Shown: positions 25,063 to 35,941, counted from the stretch's first letter. The stretch is 64,000 nucleotides of DNA from Nocardia crassostreae (GCF_001613405.1 NZ_BDCH01000005.1:54630-118629), one strand, 5' to 3'. Notes: generated from the sequence alone by a model not told the origin. A program made the numbers and translations.

Positions 25063-26607
25063 TCACAAGGGCGCGCCGAACCAGTGCGCCAGCGCTTCCC
25101 GCCGCTCGGCCGCGGCGGTCTCGGCCGGTTCGTCGATGGTCGCCGCCCAGGCGATGCACGCGTCCGGGCGGATGAGCAGGGCATCGGCCGGGCGATCCGC
25201 GGTCTTGGCGGTGACGATCTCGACCCGCGGCTCCCAGGCCCGCGCCGCCTCGCGCAGCTCCGCACTGTCGGCGAGATCGAGCAGAATCGGCCGGGCCGGA
25301 TGCATGAGCTCGGCGACGCTGGTCGTGCCCGCCTCGGTGTGCAGCGCCAGATCGGGCGCGAAGGTGCCGGTCAGGGCGTGCTCGTTCGGATTAGGCAGGG
25401 CGTAGCGGATATTGGTGCCCGCGATCCAGGAGCCGAGGCGGCGGGCGGCGGGCTCGTCGGCGACCATTTCCTGGAAGACCGTGCGCAGCGCGTCGGCCGC
25501 CGCGTCCTGCCCGCGCCGCAGCGCCACCTGCGCCTGGGTGTGCACCAGCGTGCGCGCCCCGGCGTAGTGGCGTTCCTCGTGATAGGTGTCCAGCAGCCCG
25601 GCCGGGGCCCAGCCCTGGATTTCGGCGCCCAGCTTCCAGACCAGGTTGACCGTGTCGAGCATGCCCGCATTCAGCGCCACGCCGGTGGCGGGGAACTGAT
25701 GGGCCGCGTCACCGGCCACCAGCACCCGGCCCGCCCGGTAGCGGTCGGCTTGCCGGGCCTGGAAGATGTAGCGCGACAGCCGAGTCGGGTTCTCCACCGG
25801 CAGTTCGACCCCGAGCACGCGGCGAATGCTGTCCCGGATTTCGTCCAGGGTCATGGGCTCGTCGGTGTTGTAATCGTCGGCGGCGGATTCCGCCTCGGTG
25901 GTGAAGACGCTGATCGGTTCGCCGGGAATGGCCGTGCCGAAGGCGAACAGACCGCGCTCGGTCCGGGTGAAACCGGCATGGACCGTGCCGAGACCGGGCA
26001 CATCGAGATCGCCGTTGTCGAGCACCGTCACCGCCTCGCCCACGGTGACGGTCGCGAATCGGTTGATCTCCGGATAGGTGGTGCCGTCGAAGGAGATTCC
26101 GGCCAGCTCGCGGATCCGGCTGCGGCCACCGTCACAAGCCACCAGGTAGCGAGCGGTCACCCGGTACTCGCCGTCCGGCCCGCGCACCTCCGCGGTCACC
26201 GACTCCGCGTCCTGGGTGAACCCCAGAACCTCGTGTCCGCGCTGGATTTCCGCGCCGAGCGCACCGGCACGCTCGGCGAGCAGCTCCTCGAGCCGCGCCT
26301 GTGCGAGCGGCATGGCCCGCATCGGCGGATCCATCAGCTGGGTGAAGTCCAGATGCACACCGCCGAAGGGGAATCGGGCCGCCGGATGGAAGCCACCGCT
26401 GGCCGTCATGATCGGTTCCAGCGCACCGCGGTAGTGCAGCAGATCCACGATCTGCCCGCCGAGCCCGCTGGCCTTCGGCACATTGTGCTGCTGTAGTCGC
26501 CGCTCCAGCACCAGCGGTCGCACCCCGGCCAGCCGCAGCTCGGCCGCCAGCATCAGACCGGTCGGGCCAGCACCCACGATGACGACGTCGGTGTTCAGTA
26601 CACGCAT
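25063..26607 (-). CDS. FAD-dependent monooxygenase (class A aromatic hydroxylase type)
   Basis: This 514-residue flavoprotein has the Rossmann motif VIVGAGPTGLMLAAEL (about 9-24), the DG motif LVACDGGRSRIRE (about 160) and the second FAD motif AGDAAHQFPATG (about 290). The C-terminal tail has the thioredoxin-like end segment ADALLIRPDACIAW seen in PheA/MhpA and rifampicin-monooxygenase relatives. The usual GGQGLN stretch after GDAAH is shortened to GVALNAG. It is transcribed alone, with a terminator-like hairpin on its 5' side. The substrate is unknown. Confidence 0.85.
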   Translation of the reverse strand: MRVLNTDVVIVGAGPTGLMLAAELRLAGVRPLVLERRLQQHNVPKASGLGGQIVDLLHYRGALEPIMTASGGFHPAARFPFGGVHLDFTQLMDPPMRAMPLAQARLEELLAERAGALGAEIQRGHEVLGFTQDAESVTAEVRGPDGEYRVTARYLVACDGGRSRIRELAGISFDGTTYPEINRFATVTVGEAVTVLDNGDLDVPGLGTVHAGFTRTERGLFAFGTAIPGEPISVFTTEAESAADDYNTDEPMTLDEIRDSIRRVLGVELPVENPTRLSRYIFQARQADRYRAGRVLVAGDAAHQFPATGVALNAGMLDTVNLVWKLGAEIQGWAPAGLLDTYHEERHYAGARTLVHTQAQVALRRGQDAAADALRTVFQEMVADEPAARRLGSWIAGTNIRYALPNPNEHALTGTFAPDLALHTEAGTTSVAELMHPARPILLDLADSAELREAARAWEPRVEIVTAKTADRPADALLIRPDACIAWAATIDEPAETAAAERREALAHWFGAPL

Positions 26608-26710
26608 TCAGGCAACTCCAATTCGCAGGTTCTGGCTTAGGGCAGTGATTCTGCGGCATAGCCGGGGGGTTGCCGCAAGGCCCCGGGTGCGCTATACATT
26701 GAGAAGGAGC

Positions 26711-26755
26711 AAACGAACCCGCTCGGTCGTATCGGCCGAGCGGGTTCGTTTTTTT
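26711..26755 (+). terminator. Bidirectional-looking terminator
   Basis: A 16-bp perfect stem has a 9-nt loop, and T's run from 26749 to 26755 when read rightward. It sits after the leftward exported-protein gene and before the monooxygenase promoter. The core ACCCGCTCGG is shared with the hairpin at 23568. Confidence 0.7.
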
Positions 26756-26774
26756 GGATTCGCGCCCGCGAGAA

Positions 26775-27482
26775 CTACTTCGCCGGAGCCACGAACGGCT
26801 GGTTGATCGTGACGAAGTAGTTGTAGGCGGCCATGATCGCGACCGGAGCGGTCACGAAGATCTGACCCGCGAGGGTGCCCAGGAAGCCGACCAGGCTGGC
26901 ACCGACAATGCAGCCGCCCAGCGGACCGGCGCCGAACATGAGCAGCAGCGGGGTCGTGGCCGCGAAGGCGACACCGGCGCCGATGACGCAGCCCAGGGCC
27001 GCGCCGCCGATACCGCCGGTGAGAGTGCCGATGGTGGCGCCCATGGCAATGGTGTCCTTCAGGCGGTTGAACGCGGCCTGCTCCCGGTCGTATTCGGACT
27101 TCCAGGGGGCCTGGTTCTCGAACGGCAGATTGATCGGCTTGTAGACGGCCTTCTCCTCGGTGAATTCGGGAGTCAGCGTGGCGGTGCGATCGGAAATCTC
27201 GGCGGCGATGGGGAATTCGAACTCGTCCACCCGGAACTTCAATTCGGTACCGGCGACCACGGTGCCGTCGGCGGCCTTGATTTTGAAGACGCCGTCCTCG
27301 ACGACCATGGAACCGGCATCGGTCCGGATGATCGTGGACTTCTCGGTGTTGGTGGCCGCGTAGTTGATGACACCGCTATCGGCGGCCTCGGGGGCCTCGG
27401 GGGCCGCACCCGCGGTCCCGGCGCTGATGCCCAGCGCGGCGATCAACAGGGCCGCGGTGGTGGCGAATTTCTTCGACAGCAT
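26775..27482 (-). CDS. Exported protein, unknown function (paralogue A), 235 aa
   Basis: It has a signal peptide ending near GTAGA (about 26). A beta-rich domain follows (about 40-130, with STIIRTDAGSMVVEDGVFKIKAADGT), and then a Gly/Ala-rich hydrophobic region (about 145-225) that looks like a pore- or membrane-interacting segment with two cysteines. It is a close tandem paralogue of the gene at 27615. I do not recognise a family with known function. Cell-surface or secreted location is likely. Confidence 0.75.
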   Translation of the reverse strand: MLSKKFATTAALLIAALGISAGTAGAAPEAPEAADSGVINYAATNTEKSTIIRTDAGSMVVEDGVFKIKAADGTVVAGTELKFRVDEFEFPIAAEISDRTATLTPEFTEEKAVYKPINLPFENQAPWKSEYDREQAAFNRLKDTIAMGATIGTLTGGIGGAALGCVIGAGVAFAATTPLLLMFGAGPLGGCIVGASLVGFLGTLAGQIFVTAPVAIMAAYNYFVTINQPFVAPAK

Positions 27483-27555
27483 TCGTGTGGTTCCTCATCA
27501 GGCAATCCGCAGGGTGAACGGAGAGATCGAATCCTGTTGCCACGAACGCCGGATT

Positions 27556-27598
27556 GCCCGAGGGTGCCGCAATGATGAACATTGCGGCACCCTCGGGC
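27556..27598 (-). terminator. 19-bp hairpin between tandem paralogues
   Basis: A perfect 19-bp stem has loop ATGAA, directly after the stop codon of the upstream paralogue (27615). This is a strong terminator-type structure without a T-tract. Confidence 0.7.
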
Positions 27599-27614
27599 TC
27601 TACCCGTACCGGAA

Positions 27615-28313
27615 TTACTTGGCGGGCGGGGTGAAAGGCTGGTTGATGGTGGTGAAGTACTGCACCGCAGCCAGAATGGCGACCGGGGCGGTCACGAAGA
27701 CCTGACCCGCGAGGGTGCCCAGGAAGCCGACCAGGCTGGCTCCCACGAGGCAGCCGCCCAGCGGGCCCGCACCGAACATGAGCAGCAGCGGGGTGGTCGC
27801 GGCGAAGGCGACACCGGCGCCGATGACACAGCCCAGGGCCGCACCGGCGATACCGCCGCCCAGGGTGCCGATGGTGGCGCCCATGGAGATGGTGCTGGTC
27901 AGGCGGGACCAGGCGGCGACCTCACGGTCGTACTCGGACTTCCACAGCGCGACGTTCTCGTAGGGCAGCGCGACCAGCTTGTAGACGGCCTTCTCCTGAG
28001 TGAACTCCGGAGTCAGGGTGGCGGTCCGATCGGTGATCTCCGCGGCGATCGGGAACTCGAAATCGTCCACGCGGAACTTCAGCTCGGTGCCCGCGACCGT
28101 GGCGCCATTGGCAGCCTTGATCTTGAAGACACCATCCTCGACGACCATCGAACCGGCATCGCTCCGGATGATCGTGGAGGTCTCGGTCGTGGTAGCGGCG
28201 TAGTTGATCGCGTCGGCCTCGGCGGCAGCGGGCGCCGCATTGACGGTGCCGGCCGTGATGCCCATGGCAGCGATCAGCAGCGCCGACGTCGCGGCGAATT
28301 TCCTCATCAGCAT
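27615..28313 (-). CDS. Exported protein, unknown function (paralogue B), 232 aa
   Basis: It has the same layout as paralogue A: a signal peptide (about 1-26), the STIIRSDAGSMVVEDGVFKIKAANG core, and a C-terminal Gly/Ala-rich hydrophobic half ending INQPFTPPAK. Identity to paralogue A is high through most of the length, and even the upstream DNA shares GAGATCGAA and AACGCCGGAT blocks, so the duplication included the promoter. Function is unknown. Confidence 0.75.
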   Translation of the reverse strand: MLMRKFAATSALLIAAMGITAGTVNAAPAAAEADAINYAATTTETSTIIRSDAGSMVVEDGVFKIKAANGATVAGTELKFRVDDFEFPIAAEITDRTATLTPEFTQEKAVYKLVALPYENVALWKSEYDREVAAWSRLTSTISMGATIGTLGGGIAGAALGCVIGAGVAFAATTPLLLMFGAGPLGGCLVGASLVGFLGTLAGQVFVTAPVAILAAVQYFTTINQPFTPPAK

Positions 28314-28532
28314 TTCTTCGGTTCTCTCATCAGTTGTTTCGGACGCCCCTGCCGGGACGAAGAGATCGAAACCGGACGTTGCTAACGCCGGATGTCGTCA
28401 AGGTGCCCGAGCGGTGAACTTTGCCCGCTGATTGCTGATCAGCGGTCCAGGTCACACAACGGGGCGCCCGATCACTACACCGGAAATGCCTCGGCAATCG
28501 GAGGTTAAAAACCAGCTTGATTCGATCCCGCG

Positions 28533-29132
28533 CTACTTCGCTTTCGGTGCGGCCTTCGCCTGCTTTTTGAATTCCCGTACCTGCGTGAGGGATTCGGCAT
28601 CGGTCACATCGGCGACCGAACGGCGGGAACCGTCCTCGCCATAGGCCCCGGCGGCCTCGCGCCAGCCCTTGGCGGTGAGCCCGTCCTGTTTACCCAACAG
28701 CGCCAAGAAGATTCGGGCTTTCTGGTCACCGAATCCGGGCAGCGCTTTCAGCCGCCGCAATACTTCCTTGCCGTCCGGATCGCCGTCGGTCCACAGCCCC
28801 GAGGTTTTCCCGTCGTAGTTGTCGATGATGTAGCGGGCCAGTTCCTGCACCCGCCGGGCCATGGACCGCCCGTAGCGGTGAATGGCGGGCGGGGTGGCGG
28901 CCAACTCCTCGAATTCGGCCGGATCGGCGGCGGCGATGGTCCGGATATCGAACCCGCCCATCCGGTCGGCGAGTTTCTGCGGACCGCGGAATGCGTGTTC
29001 CATGGGGTACTGCTGATCGAGGGTCATTCCCACCAGAAGGGCGAAATCATCCGTCGAGAGGAGTTCGTCGGCGGCGGGGTCCTGGGCGATCATCAGCTTG
29101 CGACTCACCATGTACTGAATCATCGCATCCAT
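28533..29132 (-). CDS. HhH-GPD-type base-excision DNA repair protein
   Basis: This 199-residue protein has a helix-hairpin-helix region (LKALPGFGDQKARIFLALLG, about 133-152), as in small actinobacterial HhH-GPD proteins. The N-terminus reads KLMIAQDPAADELLSTDDFALLVGMTLDQQ, also typical. The catalytic Lys/Asp pair of larger glycosylases is not obvious, so the substrate is uncertain. The true start may be the ATG at 29123 (better spacing to GAGG) rather than 29132. It is divergent from the methyltransferase gene. Confidence 0.8.
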   Translation of the reverse strand: MDAMIQYMVSRKLMIAQDPAADELLSTDDFALLVGMTLDQQYPMEHAFRGPQKLADRMGGFDIRTIAAADPAEFEELAATPPAIHRYGRSMARRVQELARYIIDNYDGKTSGLWTDGDPDGKEVLRRLKALPGFGDQKARIFLALLGKQDGLTAKGWREAAGAYGEDGSRRSVADVTDAESLTQVREFKKQAKAAPKAK

Positions 29133-29160
29133 CCTCGGTTGTGGTGACGCGGGTCACGAC

Positions 29161-29166
29161 TAGGCT
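29161..29166 (+). promoter_or_regulatory. -10 box of leaderless methyltransferase transcript
   Basis: TAGGCT is followed by exactly 7 nt and then the ATG at 29174. There is no Shine-Dalgarno sequence, and this geometry fixes the start choice for the methyltransferase. Confidence 0.55.
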
Positions 29167-29173
29167 CGGCGCC

Positions 29174-30028
29174 ATGCCCGACACCATGGCAATTTCTTCA
29201 GTGGGAACCGCGCCGCACCCAGGCGTAGGGTCCGGACTGCGACCGGACCGTTTCGACCGCGACGGCCAGGATCAACTGGTCGATGTCCATGATCTGCAAG
29301 CCGCGCTACCCGGTATCAAGCGGCTGCGGAACTGGGCGCACGAGGCGCTCGCGCTACAACCCGGCGAGAGCGCCGTGAATATCGGATCCGGATCCGGGTC
29401 GGAGGTGATGGCCTTCGCCGAACTGGTCGGGCCCACCGGCGCCGCCCTGGGCGTGGAGCCCGATCCGCACCTGCTGGCGGCCGCCGAGCGCCGCGCCGCA
29501 CAGGCCGGATCGACCGCCAAATTCGTGACCGGCGACGCCTACGGGCTGCCGTTCGGCAGCGACAGCTTCGACGCGGCGCTCTGCGAGCGCGTCTTCCAGC
29601 ACCTGACCTCCCCGGCCCGCGCGGTCGGCGAGATCGCCCGCGTGCTGAAGCCGGGCGGGCGCGTGGTGGTCATGGACAGCGACTGGGGCACCGCCATCGT
29701 GCATCCGGGCGACCGGCACGTGGTGCACGAGGTCATCGAGACCATGATCGCGGGCACCACCAATCCATTCGCGGGCCGCAAGCTGGCCGGGCAGCTCACC
29801 GCCGCCGGGCTGGTCGTGGACGGCGTCGGCTCGCACGCCCTCATCCAGGACGGCAGCATCGGCGCGGGCGCGCTGGTGGCGCGCATCGCCGATCGGGCGG
29901 TGGCGCGGCACGCCATTACCGAGCAGCAGCGCGATCAGCTGCTGGCCGATCTCGAGGCCGGTGCGCGCAGCGGGGACATCCATCTGTCGGTGACAATCTT
30001 CGCGGTGCTGGCGCACAGGCCCGCCTAG
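29174..30028 (+). CDS. Class I SAM-dependent methyltransferase
   Basis: This 284-residue enzyme has motif I VNIGSGSGSE (about 66-75), the acidic strand end GVEPD, motif IV FDAALCERVFQHL (about 134-146) and a post-motif segment EIARVLKPGGRVVVMD. It resembles ubiquinone/menaquinone-type methyltransferases. The glycine-rich motif is VNIGSGSG rather than VDVGCGTG. The substrate cannot be told. I took the ATG at 29174 because of the leaderless -10 box and because the longer frame lies in unlikely coding sequence. Confidence 0.85.
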   Translation: MPDTMAISSVGTAPHPGVGSGLRPDRFDRDGQDQLVDVHDLQAALPGIKRLRNWAHEALALQPGESAVNIGSGSGSEVMAFAELVGPTGAALGVEPDPHLLAAAERRAAQAGSTAKFVTGDAYGLPFGSDSFDAALCERVFQHLTSPARAVGEIARVLKPGGRVVVMDSDWGTAIVHPGDRHVVHEVIETMIAGTTNPFAGRKLAGQLTAAGLVVDGVGSHALIQDGSIGAGALVARIADRAVARHAITEQQRDQLLADLEAGARSGDIHLSVTIFAVLAHRPA

Positions 30029-30040
30029 CCGAAACGAGCG

Positions 30041-30072
30041 AAGGGGCGCGCACCGGCCGGTGCGTGCCCCTC
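30041..30072. terminator. Bidirectional hairpin between convergent genes
   Basis: A GC-rich stem (GGGGCGCGCACC with its near-complement, one G-T pair) lies between the methyltransferase and aminotransferase stop codons. It can serve either transcript. Confidence 0.55.
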
Positions 30073-30082
30073 GTCGTCGGTC

Positions 30083-31642
<1,560 letters not shown>

Positions 31643-31674
31643 TCACCCGCTCAGTACCGGAGGGGAATCCAGTA

Positions 31675-32685
31675 GTGACTAGCTCCAATCCAGGTCCGGG
31701 CGGACCGCAGGACCCGGCCGAGCACCAGGGAACCGCGCAGTGGTGGTCCACGCCGCCCGCCGGAACCGATTCGTCCGCACCGGTCGCCGATCCGACCATG
31801 CTCAACTACAACGCCGGAGCGGTGCCGCCGTACACCGCGCCCCCACAGCCGCTTCCGCCGCAGCAGACGTATCCGCCGATGCAGCAGCCCGCGTACACCG
31901 AGCCGCCGCAGCCCGCCTACACCGGCCAGCAGCCGTATGCGCAGCAGCCGCAGCAGCAGTTCGCGCCCGCCGGGGCGGGCTACAACTATCCGGCCCCGCC
32001 GCCCCCGTCCGGTGGCGGCGGCAAGACCGGCTGGATCATCGGCGGCGTGCTGGGCCTGGTGGTGCTGGTCGGCATCGGTATCGGCGCGATCGCGCTGACC
32101 CAGGAGGACAAGCCCTCGATCACCAGCGGGCTGGGCGGTGACAAGGAAGCCATGGACGGCAACTACTCCATGGACAAGGTCACCAATGCCTGCAGCCTGA
32201 TCGATCCGTCGGTGCTCACCAAGTGGGCCTCCACCTCGTCTGGCAGTCCGGAGCATTCCGAGACCCAGCCCACCGACTACAGCGGCGGCAGCCTGAACTG
32301 CCAGGCGGGCTACGAAAGCCAGTCGACCACGAACAAGTACCACACCAATGAGGCCGACATCACCCTCGAAGTGTCGTTCAACGGCGCCTACGGTGATCCG
32401 TCCTACAAGAGCTGGAAGCAGTACGACACCGGCACCACCGGCACCGGCCTGTCCTCCGGCGATGTCACCGGCATCGGCGAGGAGGGCTACTGGCACGCCG
32501 AGGTCCGCGACTACTCCTCTTTCACCGTGCTCGACTACACCGTGGCCGTGCGCGACAGCAATGTCTCGGTCAAGGCGGAGATCAGCGTCGACCGCGGCGA
32601 GGGCGAGACGGTGAGCAAGGAAGAAGTCGCTCAGGTGGCCAAGGCTCAGGTCCAGAAAGCCCTCGACGGCCTCCGCAAGAAGTAG
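31675..32685 (+). CDS. Pro/Gln-rich single-span membrane protein, 336 aa
   Basis: A cytoplasmic Pro/Gln/Tyr-rich tail (about 1-115) is followed by a membrane helix at about 119-142 and an extracellular domain of about 190 residues. The ectodomain has cysteines in CSLIDPSVLTKWA and LNCQAGYE, which could form a disulfide and faintly recall DUF3558-type domains. GTG at 31675 is preceded by GGAGGGG. In position it corresponds to mycobacterial Rv3723 (between SRP RNA and tRNA-Ser). Function is unknown. Confidence 0.8.
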   Translation: MTSSNPGPGGPQDPAEHQGTAQWWSTPPAGTDSSAPVADPTMLNYNAGAVPPYTAPPQPLPPQQTYPPMQQPAYTEPPQPAYTGQQPYAQQPQQQFAPAGAGYNYPAPPPPSGGGGKTGWIIGGVLGLVVLVGIGIGAIALTQEDKPSITSGLGGDKEAMDGNYSMDKVTNACSLIDPSVLTKWASTSSGSPEHSETQPTDYSGGSLNCQAGYESQSTTNKYHTNEADITLEVSFNGAYGDPSYKSWKQYDTGTTGTGLSSGDVTGIGEEGYWHAEVRDYSSFTVLDYTVAVRDSNVSVKAEISVDRGEGETVSKEEVAQVAKAQVQKALDGLRKK

Positions 32686-32739
32686 CCCCCGACTACCCGA
32701 TTTGGTCGAACCCGGGGGGCAGCCGGTATATTGCTCGAC

Positions 32740-32825
32740 GGAGGATTCGCCTAGTGGCCTATGGCGCTCGCCTGGAACGCGGGTTGGGTTAACAGCCCTC
32801 AGGGGTTCAAATCCCCTATCCTCCG
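32740..32825 (+). tRNA. tRNA-Ser(GGA)
   Basis: Acceptor stem GGAGGAT/ATCCTCC, anticodon loop CTGGAAC flanked by CTCGC and GCGGG (anticodon GGA), a class II long variable arm (GGGTTAACAGCCC) and T-loop GGTTCAAATCC are all present. The discriminator base is G and no CCA is encoded. A GC-rich hairpin follows. Confidence 0.95.
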
Positions 32826-32830
32826 CTCAC

Positions 32831-32866
32831 GAAGGCCCCGGCCGGACTCAGTCCGCCGGGGCCTTC
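32831..32866. terminator. Hairpin after tRNA-Ser, overlapping the end of the convergent gene
   Basis: An 11-bp stem (GAAGGCCCCGG with CCGGGGCCTTC) has further internal pairing. It spans the stop codon of the leftward WS/DGAT-like gene. Confidence 0.6.
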
Positions 32867-34230
32867 GCTCGTTCCGTGGTGGTTCGCAGGGCGGAAGCTG
32901 CCTCCGACAAGGCGGAATCCAGCAAACCGGCGTAGGCGTCGAGATCCGGTAGGACGGCCGGGTCGGCGTGGACGGAGACGGTGACGGTGTCGCCCAGGCC
33001 GTGCACGCCATGGGTCAGGTGCATGACGGAGCCGAGGGCCGGGAAGCCCGCGGTGAAGTGGACGCGGCCGCCCCCGAAGGTGAGGTCGGCGGGGCCGCGG
33101 TGGACGCTGGAGACGACGGTGTGACCCGAAACTCGTTCGGGGAGTGAGTCGATCGGATAGTGAGTCACATCACGGTGCAGCAGGGGGGCGGGGAGGTCGT
33201 CGTTCGCATGGGCGCGGACGTCTTGGAGCGGGTGGGCGGCGCGTTGGCGAGCCGCGGCGAGATTCGCGGCGATGCGGGCCGCGCGGTGGGGCAGGACCGG
33301 TTCGCGGACGGACAGATCGATGGACAGATCGCGGTAGCTGTTGCGGGTGTGGCCCGCTTCGGCAATCGACATGGGAACTTGGGCCAGGAGGGATTCCGCG
33401 GGTTCGGCGCGCTGCGCCAGGTAGCGCTGCAGGGCGAGGGAGACGGCGGTCAGGACGACCACGGTGACGGTGTGGCCCGGAACGCGCAGGCGCTCCGCCT
33501 CGTTCACGAGCATGCGGACCGCGTGGCCGGAGGGTGTGTGGCCGTCGCCATTGAGGAGATTGGGGGCGGCGCCCGGGGTGGCGGGCGGAATCGCGCCCGC
33601 GGTCGTCAGTTCCGCCAGGCGCTGTTCGGCGCGGTAGGCGGACAGGCCGCGAGCAATGGTGCGTGCCAGGCCGATCGGGAGGTCCGGGAGTGCCGCCAGG
33701 GTCGCGCGCAGCCGGGACGCCGAGGGGGCGCGGGACGAGGCGGCCGGTTCGGGTGCGGTCTCGGTGAAGAGCGCGCGGGCCAGGGCGCTCGCGCGGCGGC
33801 CGTCGGCCAAGGCGTGCGACAGTTGCAGCACCGCGACCAGGGCGGGCGCATCGGGGGCGAAGCCGGGGGCGTCCCGGACTCCGCGGAATACGTGCAGCCG
33901 CCACGGGCGATCCTGCGCACGCACTCCTGTGCCCAGCAGATTGCCGAGTGCCGCCGTCACATTTACCCAGGTGTCATCGGGCAGTGGATGGTCGGTGAAC
34001 TGGTCGTCCATGAATTCGCAAGGCGCCCAAATCGGATACGCAATGTTTGCAGGAGTATCCAGCACGTGTACCAGCAAATCCGGAATGCCCGCGGCCCGCG
34101 CGGCGACGGCGCGACGGAGTTCAGCGGGGGCGGCGCCGGTGTCGGCGAAGCAGTACAGCAGGAACAGATCGTTGCGGGTGCGGGCGGACAACCAGTACAC
34201 GGCGGCGTCGCGCGGCGCCAGGGAATTCAC
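32848..34230 (-). CDS. WS/DGAT-like acyltransferase family protein
   Basis: This 460-residue relative of wax-ester synthase/diacylglycerol acyltransferases begins MNSLAPRDAAVYWLSAR, as in that family. The catalytic HHxxxDG motif is degenerate: it reads SHALADG (about 154-160), keeping the second His, Asp and Gly. The C-terminal half has the DUF1298-type end with VHFTAGFPALGSVM and GLGDTVTVSVHAD. The loss of the first His is seen in some active members, so activity cannot be excluded. TAAGGT lies 6 nt before the GTG (leaderless). It is divergent from qcrB with 88 nt between starts. Confidence 0.75.
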   Translation of the reverse strand: MNSLAPRDAAVYWLSARTRNDLFLLYCFADTGAAPAELRRAVAARAAGIPDLLVHVLDTPANIAYPIWAPCEFMDDQFTDHPLPDDTWVNVTAALGNLLGTGVRAQDRPWRLHVFRGVRDAPGFAPDAPALVAVLQLSHALADGRRASALARALFTETAPEPAASSRAPSASRLRATLAALPDLPIGLARTIARGLSAYRAEQRLAELTTAGAIPPATPGAAPNLLNGDGHTPSGHAVRMLVNEAERLRVPGHTVTVVVLTAVSLALQRYLAQRAEPAESLLAQVPMSIAEAGHTRNSYRDLSIDLSVREPVLPHRAARIAANLAAARQRAAHPLQDVRAHANDDLPAPLLHRDVTHYPIDSLPERVSGHTVVSSVHRGPADLTFGGGRVHFTAGFPALGSVMHLTHGVHGLGDTVTVSVHADPAVLPDLDAYAGLLDSALSEAASALRTTTERAKAPAD

Positions 34231-34318
34231 GCGATGACCTTATCGAAAGACCGTACGACGCAGGCCGTCTGGGTGCTACCGTGTGTAGTAGAAGCCTTAC
34301 CACTCTCTCCAGGGGCGG

Positions 34319-35941
34319 GTGACCGCGATGGCAACCAGAAATCGACTGGCCGAACAAGCCGATTCGATGGATGAGCGGTATCAGGCCGCGAACTTCGTGA
34401 AAAGATCCATAAACAAGATCTTTCCGACTCATTGGTCGTTTCTGCTCGGCGAAATCGCGCTGTACAGCTTCATCATTCTGCTGCTCTCCGGCGTGTATTT
34501 GACCTTGTTCTTCGACCCCTCCATGACCGAGGTGGTCTACAACGGGTCCTATCAGCCGCTGCGCGGGGTCACCATGTCCCGCTCCTACGAGATCGCCCTG
34601 GACATCTCCTTCGATGTCCGCGGCGGACTGTTCGTGCGGCAGGTGCACCATTGGGCCGCACTGCTGTTCACCGCGGCCATGATCGTGCACCTGTGCCGCG
34701 TGTTCTTCACCGGCGCCTTCCGCCGACCGCGCGAGGCCAACTGGGTGATCGGCTCGATCCTGCTCATCATCGCCATGTTCGAGGGCTTCTTCGGCTACTC
34801 GCTGCCCGACGATCTGCTCTCCGGCACCGGGCTGCGGGCCGCCTTCGCGGGCATCACTATGGGTACCCCGGTCATCGGCACCTGGCTGCACTGGCTCATG
34901 TTCGGCGGCGACTTCCCGGGCACCATCATCCTGCCGCGGCTCTATATCGCGCACGTGCTGCTGTTCCCGGGCATCATGCTGGCGCTCATCGCCGTGCACA
35001 TCGCGCTGGTCTGGTACCAGAAGCACACCCAGTACCCCGGCCCCGGGCGCAGTGAGCGCAATGTCATCGGCGCGCGCATCGTGCCGGTGTTCTCCCTCGA
35101 CCAGGGCGCGTTCTTCGCCTTCACCCTCGGCGTGCTGGCCATCATGGGCGGGCTGCTGCAGATCAATCCCATCTGGAATCTGGGGCCCTACAACCCCTCC
35201 CAGGTCTCCGCGGGCACCCAGCCCGACTTCTACCTGATGTGGACCGACGGCTTCCTGCGGCTCTTCCCGGCCTGGGAGCTCTACATCTTCGGCCACACCG
35301 TGCCCGGCGCCTTCGCCGTGGGCATCGTCATGCCGCTGATCTTCGTGCTTCTCATCGTCTATCCGTGGATCGAGAAGCGGCTCACCGGCGATCGCGCCCA
35401 CCACAATCTGCTGCAGCGCCCGCGGGATGTGCCGGTGCGTACGGCCATCGGGGCCATGTCGCTGACCTTCTACATCGTGCTCACCCTGGCCTGCGTCAAC
35501 GACATCATCGCGCTGCAGTTCGACATCTCCCTCAATGCCACCACGTGGTTCTTCCGCATCGCCCTGCTGCTCGCCCCGCCGCTGGCCTACTACGCCGCCT
35601 ACCGGTTGTGCCTGGGCCTGCAGCGCAGCGACCGCGCGGTGCTCGAGCACGGCATCGAAACCGGTGTGGTGCGGCGGCTTCCGCACGGTGAGTACATCGA
35701 GCTGCATCAGCCGCTCGGGCCGGTGGACGAGCACGGGCACCCCATTCCGCTGGAATACCAAGGGGCTCGCGTACCCAAGAAGATGAACGAACTCGGTATT
35801 GCCGGACGCCCGGGCACCGGCAGTTTCTTCCTCGCCGATCCGCCCGCCGAGCGGGAGCAGAACCGGGACGTCGAACAGGAGGCGGAGCATCAGCAGCTGG
35901 CTGTGCTGCGCCGGGCGCAGGACAACGGCCACCGTCACTAG
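34319..35941 (+). CDS. qcrB: Cytochrome b of actinobacterial bc complex, orphan copy
   Basis: This 540-residue QcrB-type protein has eight or so membrane helices. The four heme-ligand histidines occur as two pairs: [16 protein letters not shown] and [17 protein letters not shown], each pair 14 residues apart. The Qo-site segment reads [20 protein letters not shown], the actinobacterial form of PEWY. A long cytoplasmic C-terminal tail is typical of actinobacteria. Neither qcrC nor qcrA is beside it, so this is probably a second copy or has a partner elsewhere. Start may be GTG 34319 or ATG 34328. Confidence 0.9.
   Translation: MTAMATRNRLAEQADSMDERYQAANFVKRSINKIFPTHWSFLLGEIALYSFIILLLSGVYLTLFFDPSMTEVVYNGSYQPLRGVTMSRSYEIALDISFDVRGGLFVRQVHHWAALLFTAAMIVHLCRVFFTGAFRRPREANWVIGSILLIIAMFEGFFGYSLPDDLLSGTGLRAAFAGITMGTPVIGTWLHWLMFGGDFPGTIILPRLYIAHVLLFPGIMLALIAVHIALVWYQKHTQYPGPGRSERNVIGARIVPVFSLDQGAFFAFTLGVLAIMGGLLQINPIWNLGPYNPSQVSAGTQPDFYLMWTDGFLRLFPAWELYIFGHTVPGAFAVGIVMPLIFVLLIVYPWIEKRLTGDRAHHNLLQRPRDVPVRTAIGAMSLTFYIVLTLACVNDIIALQFDISLNATTWFFRIALLLAPPLAYYAAYRLCLGLQRSDRAVLEHGIETGVVRRLPHGEYIELHQPLGPVDEHGHPIPLEYQGARVPKKMNELGIAGRPGTGSFFLADPPAEREQNRDVEQEAEHQQLAVLRRAQDNGHRH

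Noticed and set aside
34121..35938. 605-codon open frame antisense to qcrB
   Set aside because: It has no domain and composition typical of an antisense shadow. The plus-strand cytochrome b is certain.
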